In this document: positions 51,504 through 52,215 of the stretch, one piece after another
Position numbering within the stretch: the stretch's first letter is position 1
Layout: each line of letters opens with the position of its first letter
Source of the DNA: a virus
Length of the DNA stretch: 52,215 nt
Reading direction: 5' to 3' (one strand)
Virus record (IMG/VR): IMGVR_UViG_3300006853_000021
Span: 1-52,215 of that record
Position numbers and translations under genes: made by a program
The notes under the pieces: model-generated
What the model saw: only the letters and a program-made list of their open reading frames with translations
Databases searched by the model: none
What the model was told of the DNA's origin: nothing

Positions 51504-51538
51504 AGCCCGCACATTTCTATGTGGCGGGCTGATTTTTT
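51504..51538 (+). terminator. Hairpin with T-tract, 18 bases before next ATG
   Basis: AGCCCGC-ACAT-TTCT-ATGT-G-GCGGGCT followed by GATTTTTT. It ends 18 bases before the ATG at 51557. Confidence 0.85.
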
Positions 51539-51556
51539 AATCTTAAATCCTTATAT

Positions 51557-51760
51557 ATGTGGAAACAAATATTTCGAGCAGTTGCAGGTTCGGCTTTCTT
51601 GGGTTTTATAGCAGTGATATTCTGCTATACACATGACATGGCTATAGAAGGAAATGAATGGCTGTTGGGTCTGGTCTCTTTTGCTATCATCCTGCTTGCT
51701 GTAGGAGCTGCGTGGATGTTTGCATCTATGGTTAACAATGACATGGTAGATAAATGGTAA
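51557..51760 (+). CDS. Two-helix membrane protein, 67 aa
   Basis: 67 residues, two hydrophobic helices (~5-24 and ~35-57): VAGSAFLGFIAVIFCYTH and LLGLVSFAIILLAVGAAWMFA. A short acidic loop (DMAIEGNEW) lies between them. It has the size and layout of holins and of many phage membrane miniproteins; position in the early-type arm argues against a holin. Leader TTTTTTAATCTTAAATCC precedes the ATG. Confidence 0.62.
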   Translation: MWKQIFRAVAGSAFLGFIAVIFCYTHDMAIEGNEWLLGLVSFAIILLAVGAAWMFASMVNNDMVDKW

Positions 51761-51774
51761 AATCTCAAATTTAT

Positions 51775-52152
51775 ATGCTATTGGAAATACTTAATTCAAT
51801 AATCGCTCATAAAAAACGAATCATGGAAGTAAGCAGCAGATTACACACACAAAAAAATCTGGTTACACTCGGCGAGCTCGTCGATATGGTTAAGGATAAC
51901 AACTGGAAGAAGGGTGTATCCTATATACTTTTCGAGGCACTTGACGTGAAGAATAACAAATGGAAGGAAAGGGGTGCCGTCGAGTCTGTAAGTAATATTG
52001 AAAATATTGATTTCAATTCGAAGGAGGGGGTCCTTCTGATAGTAACGCCCGGGATGCATCTTCAATTCTCTGGTGTTACAGAGAGTACGCTAATACGAGA
52101 GATTGTGACAAGCAATGACCCGAACTTTCGTATCACTGCCTATACAACCTAA
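51775..52152 (+). CDS. Hypothetical protein, about 125 aa
   Basis: The ATG at 51775 (MLLEILNSIIAHKKRIMEVSSRL...) follows AAATTTAT, the usual leader here. An ATG at 51754, overlapping the previous stop, would add 7 residues, and one at 51823 would shorten it. The C-terminal part is strand-rich (VSYILFEALDVKNNKWKERG; GVLLIVTPGMHLQFSGV). Not recognised. Confidence 0.6.
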   Translation: MLLEILNSIIAHKKRIMEVSSRLHTQKNLVTLGELVDMVKDNNWKKGVSYILFEALDVKNNKWKERGAVESVSNIENIDFNSKEGVLLIVTPGMHLQFSGVTESTLIREIVTSNDPNFRITAYTT

Positions 52153-52175
52153 GACAATCATCAAAAACTCATTTT

Positions 52176-52215
52176 ATGGGATATGCAATACTCCTTGGAA
52201 TAGGACTTGCGCTCG
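52176..52215 (+). CDS. Start of a small membrane protein (cut by window end)
   Basis: The ATG at 52176 opens MGYAILLGIGLAL, hydrophobic from the first residues, with the usual A/T-rich leader AAAAACTCATTTT. Only 13 codons are visible. Confidence 0.4.
   Translation, partial: MGYAILLGIGLAL

Larger units (their letters stand above)
1..52215. repeat. Dispersed highly iterated palindrome CTCTSAGAG
   Basis: Core CTCT-S-AGAG (S = G or C), often extended to TCTCTSAGAGA. By hand I find 19 exact 9-mers, starting at 256, 2977, 4954, 8835, 10179, 12993, 14497, 17753, 23103, 24915, 32655, 36617, 41306, 42714, 43798, 44045, 44246, 45709 and 47379. About 44 exact TCTSAGA cores occur in all, plus one-base variants (11636, 18480, 29544, 37470, 47943). 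Chance expectation is near 0.4 and 6. Copies occur in genes of both arms, in all three codon phases (SLRE, SQR/SER, LSE) and in the gene-free 45.7 kb region, so DNA rather than protein is conserved. The longest are 13-15 bp perfect palindromes (10177, 37469, 42712, 47941). Confidence 0.88.

Noticed and set aside
51557-51760. Holin call for the two-helix protein
   Set aside because: Topology fits, but it is in the accessory arm far from the hydrolase gene, and several similar membrane miniproteins lie beside it, so the name is not supported.
1-52215. Palindrome as a protein motif (SLRE/LSE) rather than DNA motif
   Set aside because: Copies fall in all three codon phases, on both gene orientations and in non-coding DNA, so peptide selection cannot explain them.
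1-52215. Stop-codon reassignment, known in some crAss-like phages
   Set aside because: All long frames read through without internal TAA, TAG or TGA under the standard code, and natural stops of these types end them at tight gene junctions.

Overview
The window looks like part of the genome of a large tailed phage of the crAss-like type (podovirus-like, infecting Bacteroidota). The evidence is the set and order of very large virion genes on the minus strand: terminase, portal, acidic scaffold-like protein, major capsid protein, connector/ring proteins, a long tail-hub (muzzle-like) protein, then three giant cargo proteins. The last of these ends in what resembles the first barrel of the crAss-like virion RNA polymerase. 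Gene starts mostly lack a strong Shine-Dalgarno sequence and sit behind A/T-rich leaders, as expected for Bacteroidota. All large frames read through with the standard code. Family names come from recognising motifs and gene order by eye; no database search was run.

Layout. Positions 1-44438 are almost entirely minus-strand. Transcription appears to start near 44.45 kb and run leftward. First come about a dozen small genes (44.4-40.5 kb), including a zinc-ribbon protein, an HU/IHF-like protein and a winged-helix-like protein. Packaging and head genes follow (40.5-29.9 kb), then a terminator. Next are a cell-wall hydrolase, small structural genes and a set of tail-fibre/adhesin genes with long Thr/Ser tracts (29.8-23.5 kb), then another terminator. 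Last are tail-ring proteins, the tail hub and the giant ejected proteins (23.4 kb to the left edge, where the polymerase-like gene is cut off).

Positions 44.5-46.4 kb form a gene-poor strand-switch zone. It holds GC-rich inverted repeats, a probably monocistronic plus-strand gene, and a cluster of direct repeats that could be an origin or operator. From 45.95 kb to the right edge the genes are small and plus-strand, in short groups separated by hairpins with T-tracts. They look like early or accessory host-takeover genes: a NADAR-domain protein, a lipoprotein, several membrane miniproteins, a DUF4177-like protein, and a membrane-anchored protein ending in the toxin-binding domain of Xre/MbcA/ParS antitoxins.

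Three signals stand out. (1) A short palindrome, core CTCTSAGAG (S = G or C), is scattered through the whole window on both arms, in all codon phases and in non-coding DNA. I count 19 exact 9-mers and about 44 exact 7-mer cores by hand, against roughly 0.4 and 6 expected by chance. It behaves like a highly iterated palindrome (compare HIP1 of cyanobacteria). (2) The right arm carries candidate counter-defence functions linked to NAD/ADP-ribose toxins. (3) Hairpin plus T-tract elements end exactly 18 bases before several start codons, which leaves no obvious room for an ordinary promoter.
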